A model generated the notes under the pieces. The model was not told where the DNA came from. It was given only the letters and a program-made list of their open reading frames with translations, and did no database searches. The position numbers and the translations under genes were made by a program. From contig JABURQ010000162.1 in assembly GCA_014762625.1 (NCBI GenBank), forward strand, positions 1-64,000: a stretch of 64,000 nt of DNA. Direction: 5' to 3'. Source of the DNA: Planctomycetaceae bacterium (GTDB taxonomy: Bacteria > Planctomycetota > Planctomycetia > Planctomycetales > Planctomycetaceae). This document shows positions 21,745 to 31,188 of this stretch, piece after piece. Positions within the stretch are counted from its first letter, which is position 1, and each line of letters begins with the position of its first letter.

Positions 21745-23355
21745 TTATTCGGCAGCCGATTCCTCTTCGGCGGCCGGTACTGGCTCTTGCTTGAGAGCGT
21801 AGAGAGGATTTTTCCCAAACGCGTTATTGCATTTCGGACACTTCGCTTTCGCGATGCTTTTCCCCGCTTTTCCGCCGATATTTTCTTTCTTACGTCCATC
21901 TTCACTGAGCGTCAAACCGCAGGCCTGGCACTTCCAGCCGATCAACTCGAGATCGAGCTCGGGATCGTTCTCGTAGAAGACGATGTTACTGAGATACTTG
22001 ACCGGCTGGTCGGTGTAATGGCAGAGCGACGGCGTCGTTTTATCGGACATTGGAATCTGATCGGCTTCGAACTTCAGTTCGATGTCGCACTGTTTCTGCA
22101 GTTGTTCGTGAAACTTGCGGAACTGGGATAATGTCAGCGCCAGAAATTCCAGTTTATTCTCTTCGCGTTTCGGGATTCGAATCGCAACCAGCCCCGGACC
22201 AAACACATCAATCCCGCCCAAAATCGACTCGTGGGCATAAGCGGTTGGATGGACCACCGACATCTGCTTGAGATCGTCGATGCTGAACAGGTGATTGTTG
22301 TCGCCGGGAGCTTTTTTCAGACCTTTGTCGAGAGACAGATATTCGAAGATTTCGCTTCGCAAATCATCAGGCTTGCCGCCTCCCCCTAACCAACCTCCCT
22401 TTTTCGACAGCGAAATGACTAACATACCGTCCTTGCCGAGACAAACATCAACCGTCTCAAAAGCTTTCGCCAGGCTCCCCGCTTTGAGTTTCAGCTTGCC
22501 GGGCTCGACGGCGTGCAGATGCAGATCAGTAAAGTAAGACTCGGGGACGGCGAGTGACTGGTCCTGTTCGCCGGCCTCTCCATCAGCCGGCTTGTCGGTT
22601 TGTTTAACGGGCACGGTGAAGGGAGATTTACACTTCGGGCATCTCCCGACGCGACCGCGATGGCGTTCCTGCACTTCGATACGGTGTCCGTTCGGGCAAT
22701 ATACAAGAACCGATCCGGGACGTACCTTGGTTGTTTTGCGGGCACGTTTTTGCTCTTTGTCGGAAGTATGTTCGGTTTTTGCGATTTCCCAAAGCGCTTC
22801 TCCGCCCGTCGCCACCGAATGATCTTCGGTGGACTCTTCGTCTCCCTGGGAGGAGGCATCACCGGACTCTTCATCAGAAGCCTTCTCTTCCGAATCGGAT
22901 TCCGCTTCCGTCGCCGCAAGTTGATAGTGATCGCTATCCTCGGAGGCTTCCTCCGTTTTGAGTGTTTCTTCGGAAGCCGCAGTCGATTCCTGAGTTGGCG
23001 GAGTCTCACTTACCGAAGAGGATTCCTCTCCCGCTAATTCAAAGTCCCCATCGTCCGCATAGAACGCCACGTCATCCCCCAGATCGAAATCGGCGGTCAT
23101 ATCGGTCGAGTGATCTTCCGACTTCGAATCGTGGACTTGCTCTTGCTCGTCCGGATTATCCTCGAGGTTGGAGTAAATTATCGGGCGATCCTGCGACATC
23201 ATTTCCTGATATTTCTGCTCGATTTCTTCGCGCATGAACGCCTGACAATTCCAACATCGCACCACCCCCACGCGGACCTGTTCGCCACATTTGGGGCAGT
23301 TGACTTCGGCTTTGTCCTGAGTCTGTTGTTCATTCTGTGTCGGCTGAGAATCCAA
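21745..23355 (-). CDS. Multi-zinc-ribbon protein with long acidic low-complexity linker
   Basis: CPKCGEQVRVGVVRCWNC; YCPNGHRIEVQERHRGRVGRCPKC; WKCQACGLTLSEDG...KCPKC; Ser/Glu/Asp-rich spacer. Confidence 0.75.
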   Translation of the reverse strand: MDSQPTQNEQQTQDKAEVNCPKCGEQVRVGVVRCWNCQAFMREEIEQKYQEMMSQDRPIIYSNLEDNPDEQEQVHDSKSEDHSTDMTADFDLGDDVAFYADDGDFELAGEESSSVSETPPTQESTAASEETLKTEEASEDSDHYQLAATEAESDSEEKASDEESGDASSQGDEESTEDHSVATGGEALWEIAKTEHTSDKEQKRARKTTKVRPGSVLVYCPNGHRIEVQERHRGRVGRCPKCKSPFTVPVKQTDKPADGEAGEQDQSLAVPESYFTDLHLHAVEPGKLKLKAGSLAKAFETVDVCLGKDGMLVISLSKKGGWLGGGGKPDDLRSEIFEYLSLDKGLKKAPGDNNHLFSIDDLKQMSVVHPTAYAHESILGGIDVFGPGLVAIRIPKREENKLEFLALTLSQFRKFHEQLQKQCDIELKFEADQIPMSDKTTPSLCHYTDQPVKYLSNIVFYENDPELDLELIGWKCQACGLTLSEDGRKKENIGGKAGKSIAKAKCPKCNNAFGKNPLYALKQEPVPAAEEESAAE

Positions 23356-23770
23356 GATCGATCTCTCCTTCGAATCCAGGCTGCTTGAAATTCAGAACTT
23401 CAAACAGGAATGGGTCGAATTATCTGCTGTGATGGGAAATAAAGAATCGTATGTAAGAAACGAAAAATCACTACCAACACTCCGTGAGTCTCATGAAAAT
23501 ATCTAAAAGATGGAGACCACGTAGTTTAGGGGAATCCCTAATTTGGTATTCTCAGTTTAACATCAGTCTGAAGCGATTTCAGCTTTGAATTCCTCAGACA
23601 GGCCTCCTGAACGAGTGTTTTTTCGGATAATCGACAAAATCGCCCCCTTCTGAAACCCAAATCAGGGTCTCAGACACTGATTTTGACAGTCCCGACTTCG
23701 CCTGACAAGCTCCAGTTCTGAAGGTGACTGCGTCAACTCAGGGATCGTACAGAATTGCCGGCGTCTTATC

Positions 23771-24424
23771 ATGATCGAACTCAAAAACGTCTCACTGCAA
23801 TCCGGCCAATTTCATTTGAAGAATCTCTCTGTCCGGATTGAAAAAGGAGAGTACGCGGTCCTGATCGGGAAAAGCGGCAGCGGGAAAACGACGCTTCTGG
23901 AAGGGCTTTGCGGATTACGTTCGCTGATCGATGGAGAGATCTGGCTATGCGGCCAGAATGCCTCCAGCTGGCCGCCGGCGCAACGAGGGATCGGGTTTGT
24001 GCCCCAGGATGCCGCCCTGTTCGACAGCATGACCGTGCGAGAGCAAATCGGTTTTGCGATGGAACTAAAATTTCGCCCCCCCCAGGAAATTGCCGACCGT
24101 ACGCAGTATCTCGCCGAACGAATGAAAATCACCGAGCTTCTCGATCGAAATCCTAAAGGGCTCTCCGGCGGAGAACAAAAACGCGTCGCATTGGCGAGAG
24201 CGCTCAGTGCCGAGCCGAAAATCCTCTGCTTCGACGAACCGCTCAGTGCGCTGGATGAAGAGACGAGCCATGACATGATCGAGTTATTGAAATCGCTCAA
24301 AGGTGAATACACCGTGCTCCACATCACCCATAATCGCTACGAGGTCGAGTTGTTGGCCGATCGTTGCCTGTTGTTACAGGATGGCATCTTGAAAAGGGTC
24401 GATCATTTATCAACGGTTTCGTAA
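23771..24424 (+). CDS. ABC transporter ATP-binding protein (ModC/PotA-like)
   Basis: Walker A GKSGSGKTT, LSGGEQKRVALARAL, ILCFDEPLSALDE. Confidence 0.9.
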   Translation: MIELKNVSLQSGQFHLKNLSVRIEKGEYAVLIGKSGSGKTTLLEGLCGLRSLIDGEIWLCGQNASSWPPAQRGIGFVPQDAALFDSMTVREQIGFAMELKFRPPQEIADRTQYLAERMKITELLDRNPKGLSGGEQKRVALARALSAEPKILCFDEPLSALDEETSHDMIELLKSLKGEYTVLHITHNRYEVELLADRCLLLQDGILKRVDHLSTVS

Positions 24425-24444
24425 TTAACATCGTCCATGAAACA

Positions 24445-24472
24445 AGCCCGACATGGAAAACCATGCCGGGCT
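24445..24472 (+). terminator. Stem-loop downstream of ABC ATPase gene, possible terminator
   Basis: AGCCCGACATGG-AAAA-CCATGCCGGGCT (12-bp arms, one mismatch), no clear T tract. Confidence 0.45.
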
Positions 24473-24683
24473 CGCGACGGACATGAGAGCCGACACAGCT
24501 CTCGGTCGATCAGTCAGGATGTGCTTCAGAGCGTGTCCAGCGAAAATGTAGCGTCGATGACGTCGCGAGGGGGAACTGGGGAAGGAGATCGAAGCAGGCA
24601 AATCTCACGATTTGTCGATGCAGATCGACGACGCCCGGTTCTTCCGCAGCAAGTCAGAACGCTACATTTAAGTTGGATGTGCT

Positions 24684-25043
24684 CTAGATCGTGTCGTCAT
24701 CCTTTTTCTCACTGTCGTCATCATCTTCTTCGACAAGAAGTTCGTCGTCTTTCTTGTCCTCATCGTCGTCTTCTTCATCGACGTAAGATTCATCTTCTTT
24801 TTTGTCCGAATCTTCATCGTCTTCGAGAATCAGGCGCGATGAGGTTTCATCCTCTTTCTTGTCCTTCTCTTCGTCGTCTTCCTCGAAGGAATACTCATCC
24901 TTCTTGTCCTCGTCGCTATCGTCCATGTCGTCACAGGCGATCGTTGCGGTCGGACTGCAGAACAGACTCGCCGAAACCAGGTTTGCCGGAAGCACGAAGC
25001 CAACAGCGGCCATCCAGGCACATAATGAAATCCATTTCATCAA
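24684..25043 (-). CDS. Secreted highly acidic D/E/K repeat protein
   Basis: Signal peptide MMKWISLCAWMAAVGFVLPANLVSASLF followed by repeats of the type EDDDxxDKKEDE + hydrophobic triplet. Confidence 0.7.
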   Translation of the reverse strand: MMKWISLCAWMAAVGFVLPANLVSASLFCSPTATIACDDMDDSDEDKKDEYSFEEDDEEKDKKEDETSSRLILEDDEDSDKKEDESYVDEEDDDEDKKDDELLVEEDDDDSEKKDDDTI

Positions 25044-25386
25044 ATCATCTCCTTAATCGATGTAGCCGTCGCCGGGCGACCGGTCGATGACCGGTTCTGT
25101 CCGTCCCGTCGACTGACGAGCGAAATATTACCGACAGGAATTTTTCGAGAGATCGCGAGAAACCCGTGTCGTGTTATCAGAAAAAAACGCGACAACGGGG
25201 AGTGAGTAACCTGACGGAAACAGCATGATGTCTGGATGCGTTGATGTTATTATGACAATAGAGTTTGTCATCTTCGGATAGTTCACTTCCAAAACGACGA
25301 TTTCCGCCGATGAGGAACTCTGATATAAAATCGAGTTCACTTTGTCAAAATGACAATCACCTCTCCACGGTTACCGGGAGCGTCGT

Positions 25387-25728
25387 ATGCCTGTTGTTTA
25401 TTCCGCCGAGAATCCTGCTGAGGCTCATCTCTGCCGACAATTTTTGTCGTCGGAAGGCATCGAGTCACGTGTTGATGGAGAAATCCTCTGGCAAGCCCGC
25501 GGCGACCTTCCCCCGAACGAATCCACCAATCCCACAGTCATCGTCTCGGACGAGGACTATGAAACAGCTCGAGCCCTCATCGAGCATTTCGAACAAAAGT
25601 TACAAGACGGTCGAGAACTCGACACCTGGAGTTGTCCTCATTGCGCGGAGGATAATCCGGGGAACTTTGAAGTCTGCTGGAATTGCGGCGAGTCGGCTCC
25701 TGCCGCGCAACAAACGGAGCCGTTGTGA
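25387..25728 (+). CDS. DUF2007-like signal-transducing protein fused to a zinc ribbon
   Basis: VVYSAENPAEAHLCRQFLSSEGIESRVDGE; TWSCPHCAEDNPGNFEVCWNCGES. Confidence 0.7.
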   Translation: MPVVYSAENPAEAHLCRQFLSSEGIESRVDGEILWQARGDLPPNESTNPTVIVSDEDYETARALIEHFEQKLQDGRELDTWSCPHCAEDNPGNFEVCWNCGESAPAAQQTEPL

Positions 25729-26138
25729 AAGAATCTGAAACGGAAGAAATAAACAAACTTGAACAGAACAGTCACCAGCCTTTCCTCACTAGCGTGCTAA
25801 ACGCCTGGAAGGGGGTGATCGCGATGGTTCGTGACGAAAGAAACTTCCGAATTGAAATTGCAGGGGCAGTCATATCATTCGCGCTGGCGGGATTTTTCAA
25901 TTTCCCCCTCTGGAAATGGACAACCATAATCCTGACAATTTCGCTGGTTCTCACCGCGGAGGCAATCAATTCGGCGGTGGAATCTCTGGTCGATCTGATA
26001 CATCCGGAAACACACCCCCTCGCGGGACGGGTGAAAGATATGGCCGCTGGTGCGGTCTTGATTGCGTTCTTGATCTCTGTGATCATCGGCGTACTGCTTT
26101 ATGGGCCGCCTTTGTATCAGCTTCTGTCCACACATTGA
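25725..26138 (+). CDS. Diacylglycerol/undecaprenol kinase family (DgkA-like) membrane protein
   Basis: GTG start overlapping the TGA of the upstream gene; NAWKGVIAMVRDERNFRIEI, LTAEAINSAVESLVDLI, VKDMAAGAVLI. Confidence 0.85.
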   Translation: MKESETEEINKLEQNSHQPFLTSVLNAWKGVIAMVRDERNFRIEIAGAVISFALAGFFNFPLWKWTTIILTISLVLTAEAINSAVESLVDLIHPETHPLAGRVKDMAAGAVLIAFLISVIIGVLLYGPPLYQLLSTH

Positions 26139-26149
26139 AAATTGATGAC

Positions 26150-28231
26150 ATGTCCAATTCATTCTATCTGAGTGCCATCGCCGTTCTTCTCTCTCTGCTC
26201 GGAACTGACGTTCTGACAGCCCAGGAAACCATCTCCATCGAACCGGACCTGATCCATGTTCGTAATCTGGAACCTCGCGAATGGAGCGAATTTCCGGAAG
26301 ACGCAGACGCAACCGAATTTCGAGGCCGGTTTCTCCTCGACAAAACCCTGAGCGGTCCCGCCGTCATTTGTTTCGAGCATCAGGACGTGAAACAAACCTG
26401 GAATGTGGCGTTGAATGGAGAGAATCTGGGACGTCTGGCTCGCGACGAGAACTCGATGCGGGTCTGTTTTGAGGTCTTCCCGGATCAACTGACGCGCGGC
26501 CTGAACGAACTGCGTGTCTGGACAAATTCCGACAAGCCTGACGACATCCGCATCGGTCGCGCTCAACTGGTCCAGCAGAATCGAGAGACCTACCTCAACC
26601 AGAGACGCCTGTCAGTCAATGTCTCCGCAGAGGGACAACCGGTGCCGTGTCGCCTCAGCGTTCTCAATCAGGACAAAGCGTTACAGACGACGAGCCTCTC
26701 CTCATCGGATCACTACGCAGTTCGCGCGGGAGTCATCTATTCGGCAACCGGTCACATCGATCTCGGCTTACCTCCCGGCAAATATACGGTGATCGCGGGT
26801 CGCGGTCCCGAATACGAAATCGCTCGGCGAGAGATTGACCTGACGCAGCATAATTCCGTGGCAGTTGAGCTGCCCATTCGTCGGGTCGTCGATACTTCCG
26901 GATGGGTTGCCTGCGACACCCACGTCCATACCCTGACACACTCCGGACACGGCGACAGCACCGAAGACGAACGCATCATCACAATCGCCGGCGAGGGGAT
27001 TGAACTCCCCATCGTCACCGAGCACAACAAGCAGATCAATTACTCACGTCGGCAGGCGGAACTCGGGCTGAACGACCAATACACGCTCGTCACTGGAAAT
27101 GAAGTCACCACCAAATGGGGACATTTCAATATCTGGCCGGTGCAGGCCGGCGGTCCCGTCCCCGGCTTCCGAGGAAATGAGTGGAAAAAGATCTTCGAGG
27201 ACATTCAGTCCGCTGCTCCCGAGATCGTCATTCTCAATCACGCGGAAGATATCCATTCCGGTTACACACCCTTCGGTCGCGAAAACCGTCATCGATTGAC
27301 GGGCCGACAACTGGCGGATTGGCAACTCCAGGCAAACGCCATGGAGATCGTCAACTCGGGAGCCCAGCAGACGGACATCATGCAATTGCCGCGTGACTGG
27401 ATGGTTTGTCTCAATCGGGGGCAGTTCCTGACCCCGGTCGGATGCAGCGATTCGCACGACGTCGCCCGTCACTTCATCGGACAGGGACGAACCTACATTC
27501 GCTGCGATGATTCCGATCCGGGTAAGCTCAACGTCGAACAAGCAGTCACGAGCTTTCAGGAGGGACGCGTTATCGTCAGTTGCGGCTTGATCCCCTTCCT
27601 GACGGTCGAAGAACAATACGGTCCCGGCGATCTCGTTCCTCAACAGAAGAACGGCGAACTGAAATTAACGTTGAGAGTCGAGCATCCCGAATGGATTGAA
27701 TTCAATCGCTATGTGATTTACGTGAACGGCGAACCGCTCCCCGCGATTTCTGTTCCACGGACGGACCTGGGGAGACTGTTTGAGCAGAGTTTCTCCATCC
27801 CAGCTACCGACCATGACGTGCATCTGGAAGTCGCCGTATTCGGACCGGGTGTGAAATCATTACATTGGCCGATCGCCAAACCGTATCAGCCGAATTCGCC
27901 GGATTGGGAGTCGTTGAACTTCGGCATCACGGGAGCGATCTGGTACGACGGGAACGGCGATGGACAAAGGAACTCCGCTCGCGAGATCGCGGAGTCACTT
28001 TGGAAAGACGCGAACGAGAAACCGACTGTCGCGATTCCACTGCTGAAAGATTACGACCGGGCAGTCGCTCTGCAAATGGCGGAACTGGTCCACCTGTCCG
28101 GCAAATCGATTCAAAGCGACGAAATACAGGAGGTCCTGAAGCAGCAACCTGAATTCGTCACACAGGCGTTTCAGGACTATTGGACCGAATGGCGACTCTC
28201 GGAAATCGCCCGTCTCGATCGAAACCAGTAG
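26150..28231 (+). CDS. CehA/McbA-family PHP-domain metallohydrolase, exported
   Basis: Likely start 26150 (MSNSFYLSAIAVLLSLLG signal peptide); VACDTHVHTLTHSGHGDST; IVTEHNKQ; VGCSDSHDV. Confidence 0.8.
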   Translation: MSNSFYLSAIAVLLSLLGTDVLTAQETISIEPDLIHVRNLEPREWSEFPEDADATEFRGRFLLDKTLSGPAVICFEHQDVKQTWNVALNGENLGRLARDENSMRVCFEVFPDQLTRGLNELRVWTNSDKPDDIRIGRAQLVQQNRETYLNQRRLSVNVSAEGQPVPCRLSVLNQDKALQTTSLSSSDHYAVRAGVIYSATGHIDLGLPPGKYTVIAGRGPEYEIARREIDLTQHNSVAVELPIRRVVDTSGWVACDTHVHTLTHSGHGDSTEDERIITIAGEGIELPIVTEHNKQINYSRRQAELGLNDQYTLVTGNEVTTKWGHFNIWPVQAGGPVPGFRGNEWKKIFEDIQSAAPEIVILNHAEDIHSGYTPFGRENRHRLTGRQLADWQLQANAMEIVNSGAQQTDIMQLPRDWMVCLNRGQFLTPVGCSDSHDVARHFIGQGRTYIRCDDSDPGKLNVEQAVTSFQEGRVIVSCGLIPFLTVEEQYGPGDLVPQQKNGELKLTLRVEHPEWIEFNRYVIYVNGEPLPAISVPRTDLGRLFEQSFSIPATDHDVHLEVAVFGPGVKSLHWPIAKPYQPNSPDWESLNFGITGAIWYDGNGDGQRNSAREIAESLWKDANEKPTVAIPLLKDYDRAVALQMAELVHLSGKSIQSDEIQEVLKQQPEFVTQAFQDYWTEWRLSEIARLDRNQ

Positions 28232-28263
28232 TCCCTCGCGATCATGTTATTGAATGATTTTTC

Positions 28264-29580
28264 ATGACCAATCTGATTGACAAACTGAACGACAAGACGG
28301 CACTCATCGGCATTATCGGCCTGGGATATGTCGGATTGCCGCTGGCGAACGCCTTCATCCGGTCCGGCTTCCGGGTCCTCGGTTTCGATACCGACCCCGC
28401 CAAAGTCGAAAAACTCGCGCGAGGAGAAAGCTATATCAAGCATCTGGAGTCTGCCACGATTGCAGACTGGATACAGCAGGAACAGTTCGAGGCAACTTGC
28501 GAGATGTCTCGACTCAGCGAACCGGACGTCCTGCTGATCTGCGTCCCGACGCCGTTAACCGACACGCGCGATCCCGATCTCCGTTACGTCGCCTCCACGA
28601 CCGCCCAGATTGCGAAAGTTCTCCGCCCCGGACAACTGGTCGTTCTGGAAAGCACCACTTACCCCACCACCACGCGCGATGTCTTGTTGCCGATTCTCGA
28701 TCAATCGGAACTGGAGTGCGGCAAAGATTATTTTCTGGCCTACAGCCCCGAGCGCGAAGATCCCGGCAACGCCCAATTCTCCGCCGACCGGATTCCGAAA
28801 GTCGTGGGAGGAATCGACGACGCCAGCCTCAAAGCTGCGGTGTCGTTGTACGAACAGGCGATCGTGGAGGTCGTTCCCGTCTCCTCGACCGAAGTGGCCG
28901 AGGCCTGCAAGATTCTCGAAAACACCTACCGCGCGGTGAACATCGCCCTCGTCAACGAACTGAAAATGCTCTACGACCGGATGGGGATCGACGTCTGGGA
29001 AGTGATTGAAGCCGCGAAGACCAAGCCGTTCGGATTTCAGGCGTTCTATCCGGGGCCGGGTCTCGGCGGACACTGTATTCCCATCGATCCGTTTTATCTC
29101 AGTTGGCTGGCCAAAAAACAGGGACTCTCCACCCGCTTCATCGAACTCGCGGGCGAAATCAATTCCGGCATGCCGGAGTATGTCATCCAACGGCTCTCCG
29201 AATTTCTCAATGAACGGGGAAAACCGATCAAGGGGTCGAAAATCTGTCTACTCGGCGTGGCCTACAAGAAAGATGTCGATGACCCGCGCGAATCTCCCTC
29301 GTTTGTGTTGCTGGAAAAACTGCTGGAACGGGGGGCCGAGTTGACCTATCACGACCCACACGTCCCCGTCTTGCCGTCGATGAGAAAACACAATCTACCG
29401 GAAATGACCAGCCGGGAACTGACCCCCGAGTTTCTCTCGAAACAGGACGCCGTCCTGATCGCCACGGATCACGCGGCGGTCGATTACCCGAATGTGGTGC
29501 AACATGCTCCTCTGGTGATCGACACCCGCAACGTCACACAAGGGATCTCCCCCGTCAACGATAATATCCGCCGCTGTTGA
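28264..29580 (+). CDS. Nucleotide sugar dehydrogenase (UDP-N-acetyl-glucosamine/mannosamine dehydrogenase type)
   Basis: GIIGLGYVGLPLANAF; STTYPTTTRDVLLP; SPEREDPGN; CKILENTYRAVNIALVNEL; GPGLGGHCIPIDPFYL. Confidence 0.93.
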   Translation: MTNLIDKLNDKTALIGIIGLGYVGLPLANAFIRSGFRVLGFDTDPAKVEKLARGESYIKHLESATIADWIQQEQFEATCEMSRLSEPDVLLICVPTPLTDTRDPDLRYVASTTAQIAKVLRPGQLVVLESTTYPTTTRDVLLPILDQSELECGKDYFLAYSPEREDPGNAQFSADRIPKVVGGIDDASLKAAVSLYEQAIVEVVPVSSTEVAEACKILENTYRAVNIALVNELKMLYDRMGIDVWEVIEAAKTKPFGFQAFYPGPGLGGHCIPIDPFYLSWLAKKQGLSTRFIELAGEINSGMPEYVIQRLSEFLNERGKPIKGSKICLLGVAYKKDVDDPRESPSFVLLEKLLERGAELTYHDPHVPVLPSMRKHNLPEMTSRELTPEFLSKQDAVLIATDHAAVDYPNVVQHAPLVIDTRNVTQGISPVNDNIRRC

Positions 29581-29758
29581 GGAGAATCCGCTGATCGGTC
29601 AGCTTGGGTGCTGAAAGATATTCTCCCCTGCAGGAAGCCGTTGGTAAGACTGTACCTACGAGAATTCGTCTGATATGATGCCCGAACTCAGCGAGACTGA
29701 GTCGCAATGTTCATTTCGACGACGAACACTTTTCTGCGGAGTGTGTCGTCATCATTAG

Positions 29759-29916
29759 CAGCGTGTTGAGAAACGGATTTATCGCGAGAATGAGAGTTTT
29801 GAGTTGAACACAAGGAAGAAATTCGCAGGTGAATCCAATGATTCATCGAGAATTTGTGACGAAGTGACTCAGTTCAAAAATCCATTCGCAGCAAAATCGA
29901 GTTTTTCAACGGGCTG
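29759..29916. repeat. MITE-like dispersed repeat, copy 1
   Basis: ~158 bp homologous to 53101..53259; imperfect terminal inverted repeats CAGCGTGTTGAGAAAC / CAGCCCGTTGAAAAAC; flanked by TTAG and CTAG. Confidence 0.8.
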
Positions 29917-29927
29917 CTAGCCCTCTT

Positions 29928-30013
29928 GCCGGAGTGGCGGAATTGGCAGACGCACGGGACTTAAAATCCCGGGACCGGTTACGGTCGTGCGGGTTCGAGT
30001 CCCGCCTCCGGTA
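29928..30013 (+). tRNA. tRNA-Leu (anticodon TAA)
   Basis: GCCGGAG acceptor pairs with CTCCGGT; GGGACTTAAAATCCC anticodon arm; class II variable arm; GCGGGTTCGAGTCCCGC T-arm; CCA not encoded. Confidence 0.96.
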
Positions 30014-30648
30014 CTGATTGCAGATTGTTATCGGGAGAGAGGCACGGCCGGGTGCCCTGTTCAACATTTTTGGTGCCATGCCCTCGCTTGCGTGGACATG
30101 CAGTTTTTCAAGCCAGCATACACGAACCGACCGAAGCCATCATCACCCAGGTGGCAGGACAAATCTACGCCGCCTACATCTCGACCGGCAAGGTGATTGA
30201 AGGATCCGAAGCAGAGTGGATGACCCGCTCCATTCGCGAAGCACTCCGCATCGCCCGCACGGTCGATGACAGGGTTCACGGAGCATTACAACGAGCGCCG
30301 GGCTCATAGCTCGCTCAAGTTCATGCCGCCCATTGGTGGTGACCCACCACCTGGGAACCAGGACATCAATCTGCATGAGATCGTTTGCCGGAAAGACCTC
30401 GGTGGCGTGATCAAGTCGTACGAACGACGAGCCGCGTAAGACTTCTCAGTCTCGTCAATCTCTCCGGTCACTGCGATGAAGGTGCGCCTTGATTACGACG
30501 ATACACTAAAAAACGTCACTTCTGAGACGATTTCGACGGCTCTGATTCGTGCCTGTGCACTCTGAAAGTCAGTTCTGGTTGTCAAAGATCAGTTTTGATA
30601 ACGACTTAACTCCGTTCGGTGTTTTTTGACCCCACGATATGACACATT

Positions 30649-31188
30649 CTAATAATTCCATGAATAAACGATTATCTCTCCTTGGACCGGCTGAACGACA
30701 ATGACTCCTCCTTGCGACGAATAATTGTGCGAGTATGGGAACTCTACCTTCCAGAAATAAGCGTTGGGAGATTCATGATACTTATCAAGTTTTCCACGGC
30801 TTGGGAAGTCTTTACCAATCGCTTCAACATCTGACGCTTTGATGAATTTTGCTTCATGTTTTGATTTGAGTTCGCGCATCCATTTTTTAAGGCGTTCAGA
30901 CTTGTCTTCATGATGAATTGCAAGTTCAGAGTAATTATCACTGTCGGAACCGAAATTTTCGGATGCTCTGGACTGGTGGCGAAGGCAAACGCATTCAGGA
31001 GGGGCCTTTATTCCCATGCGCCAAAGATGCCGCTCGCATTCGTTGAGGTGAAATCCCAGTAGATAATATGCAAAAGGGGATAACAACAACCAGGTAATGG
31101 CCGATATGGCGACCGCTTTCAGGTAAGACTTGACCAAAGAACGGGTTGGATCAGAAATGCTCTTTGCTGGGGTCTCTGGGGTATCCAT
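30649..31188 (-). CDS. Membrane-anchored hypothetical protein following a truncated RHS core (candidate orphan immunity or accessory)
   Basis: 179 aa with N-terminal hydrophobic segment; AGGAG Shine-Dalgarno 9 nt upstream of ATG; directly downstream of RHS core fragment. Confidence 0.55.
   Translation of the reverse strand: MDTPETPAKSISDPTRSLVKSYLKAVAISAITWLLLSPFAYYLLGFHLNECERHLWRMGIKAPPECVCLRHQSRASENFGSDSDNYSELAIHHEDKSERLKKWMRELKSKHEAKFIKASDVEAIGKDFPSRGKLDKYHESPNAYFWKVEFPYSHNYSSQGGVIVVQPVQGEIIVYSWNY

Noticed and set aside
24437-25090. 217-aa Arg/His-rich plus-strand ORF
   Set aside because: Reverse complement of the acidic D/E/K repeat gene; no independent support.
30025-30309. 94-aa ORF after the tRNA
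   Set aside because: Starts within the stem-loop repeat; the segment EAIITQVAGQIYAAYISTGKVIEGSEAEWMTRSIREALRIARTVDDRV looks protein-like but may be a remnant; insufficient support for a CDS call.
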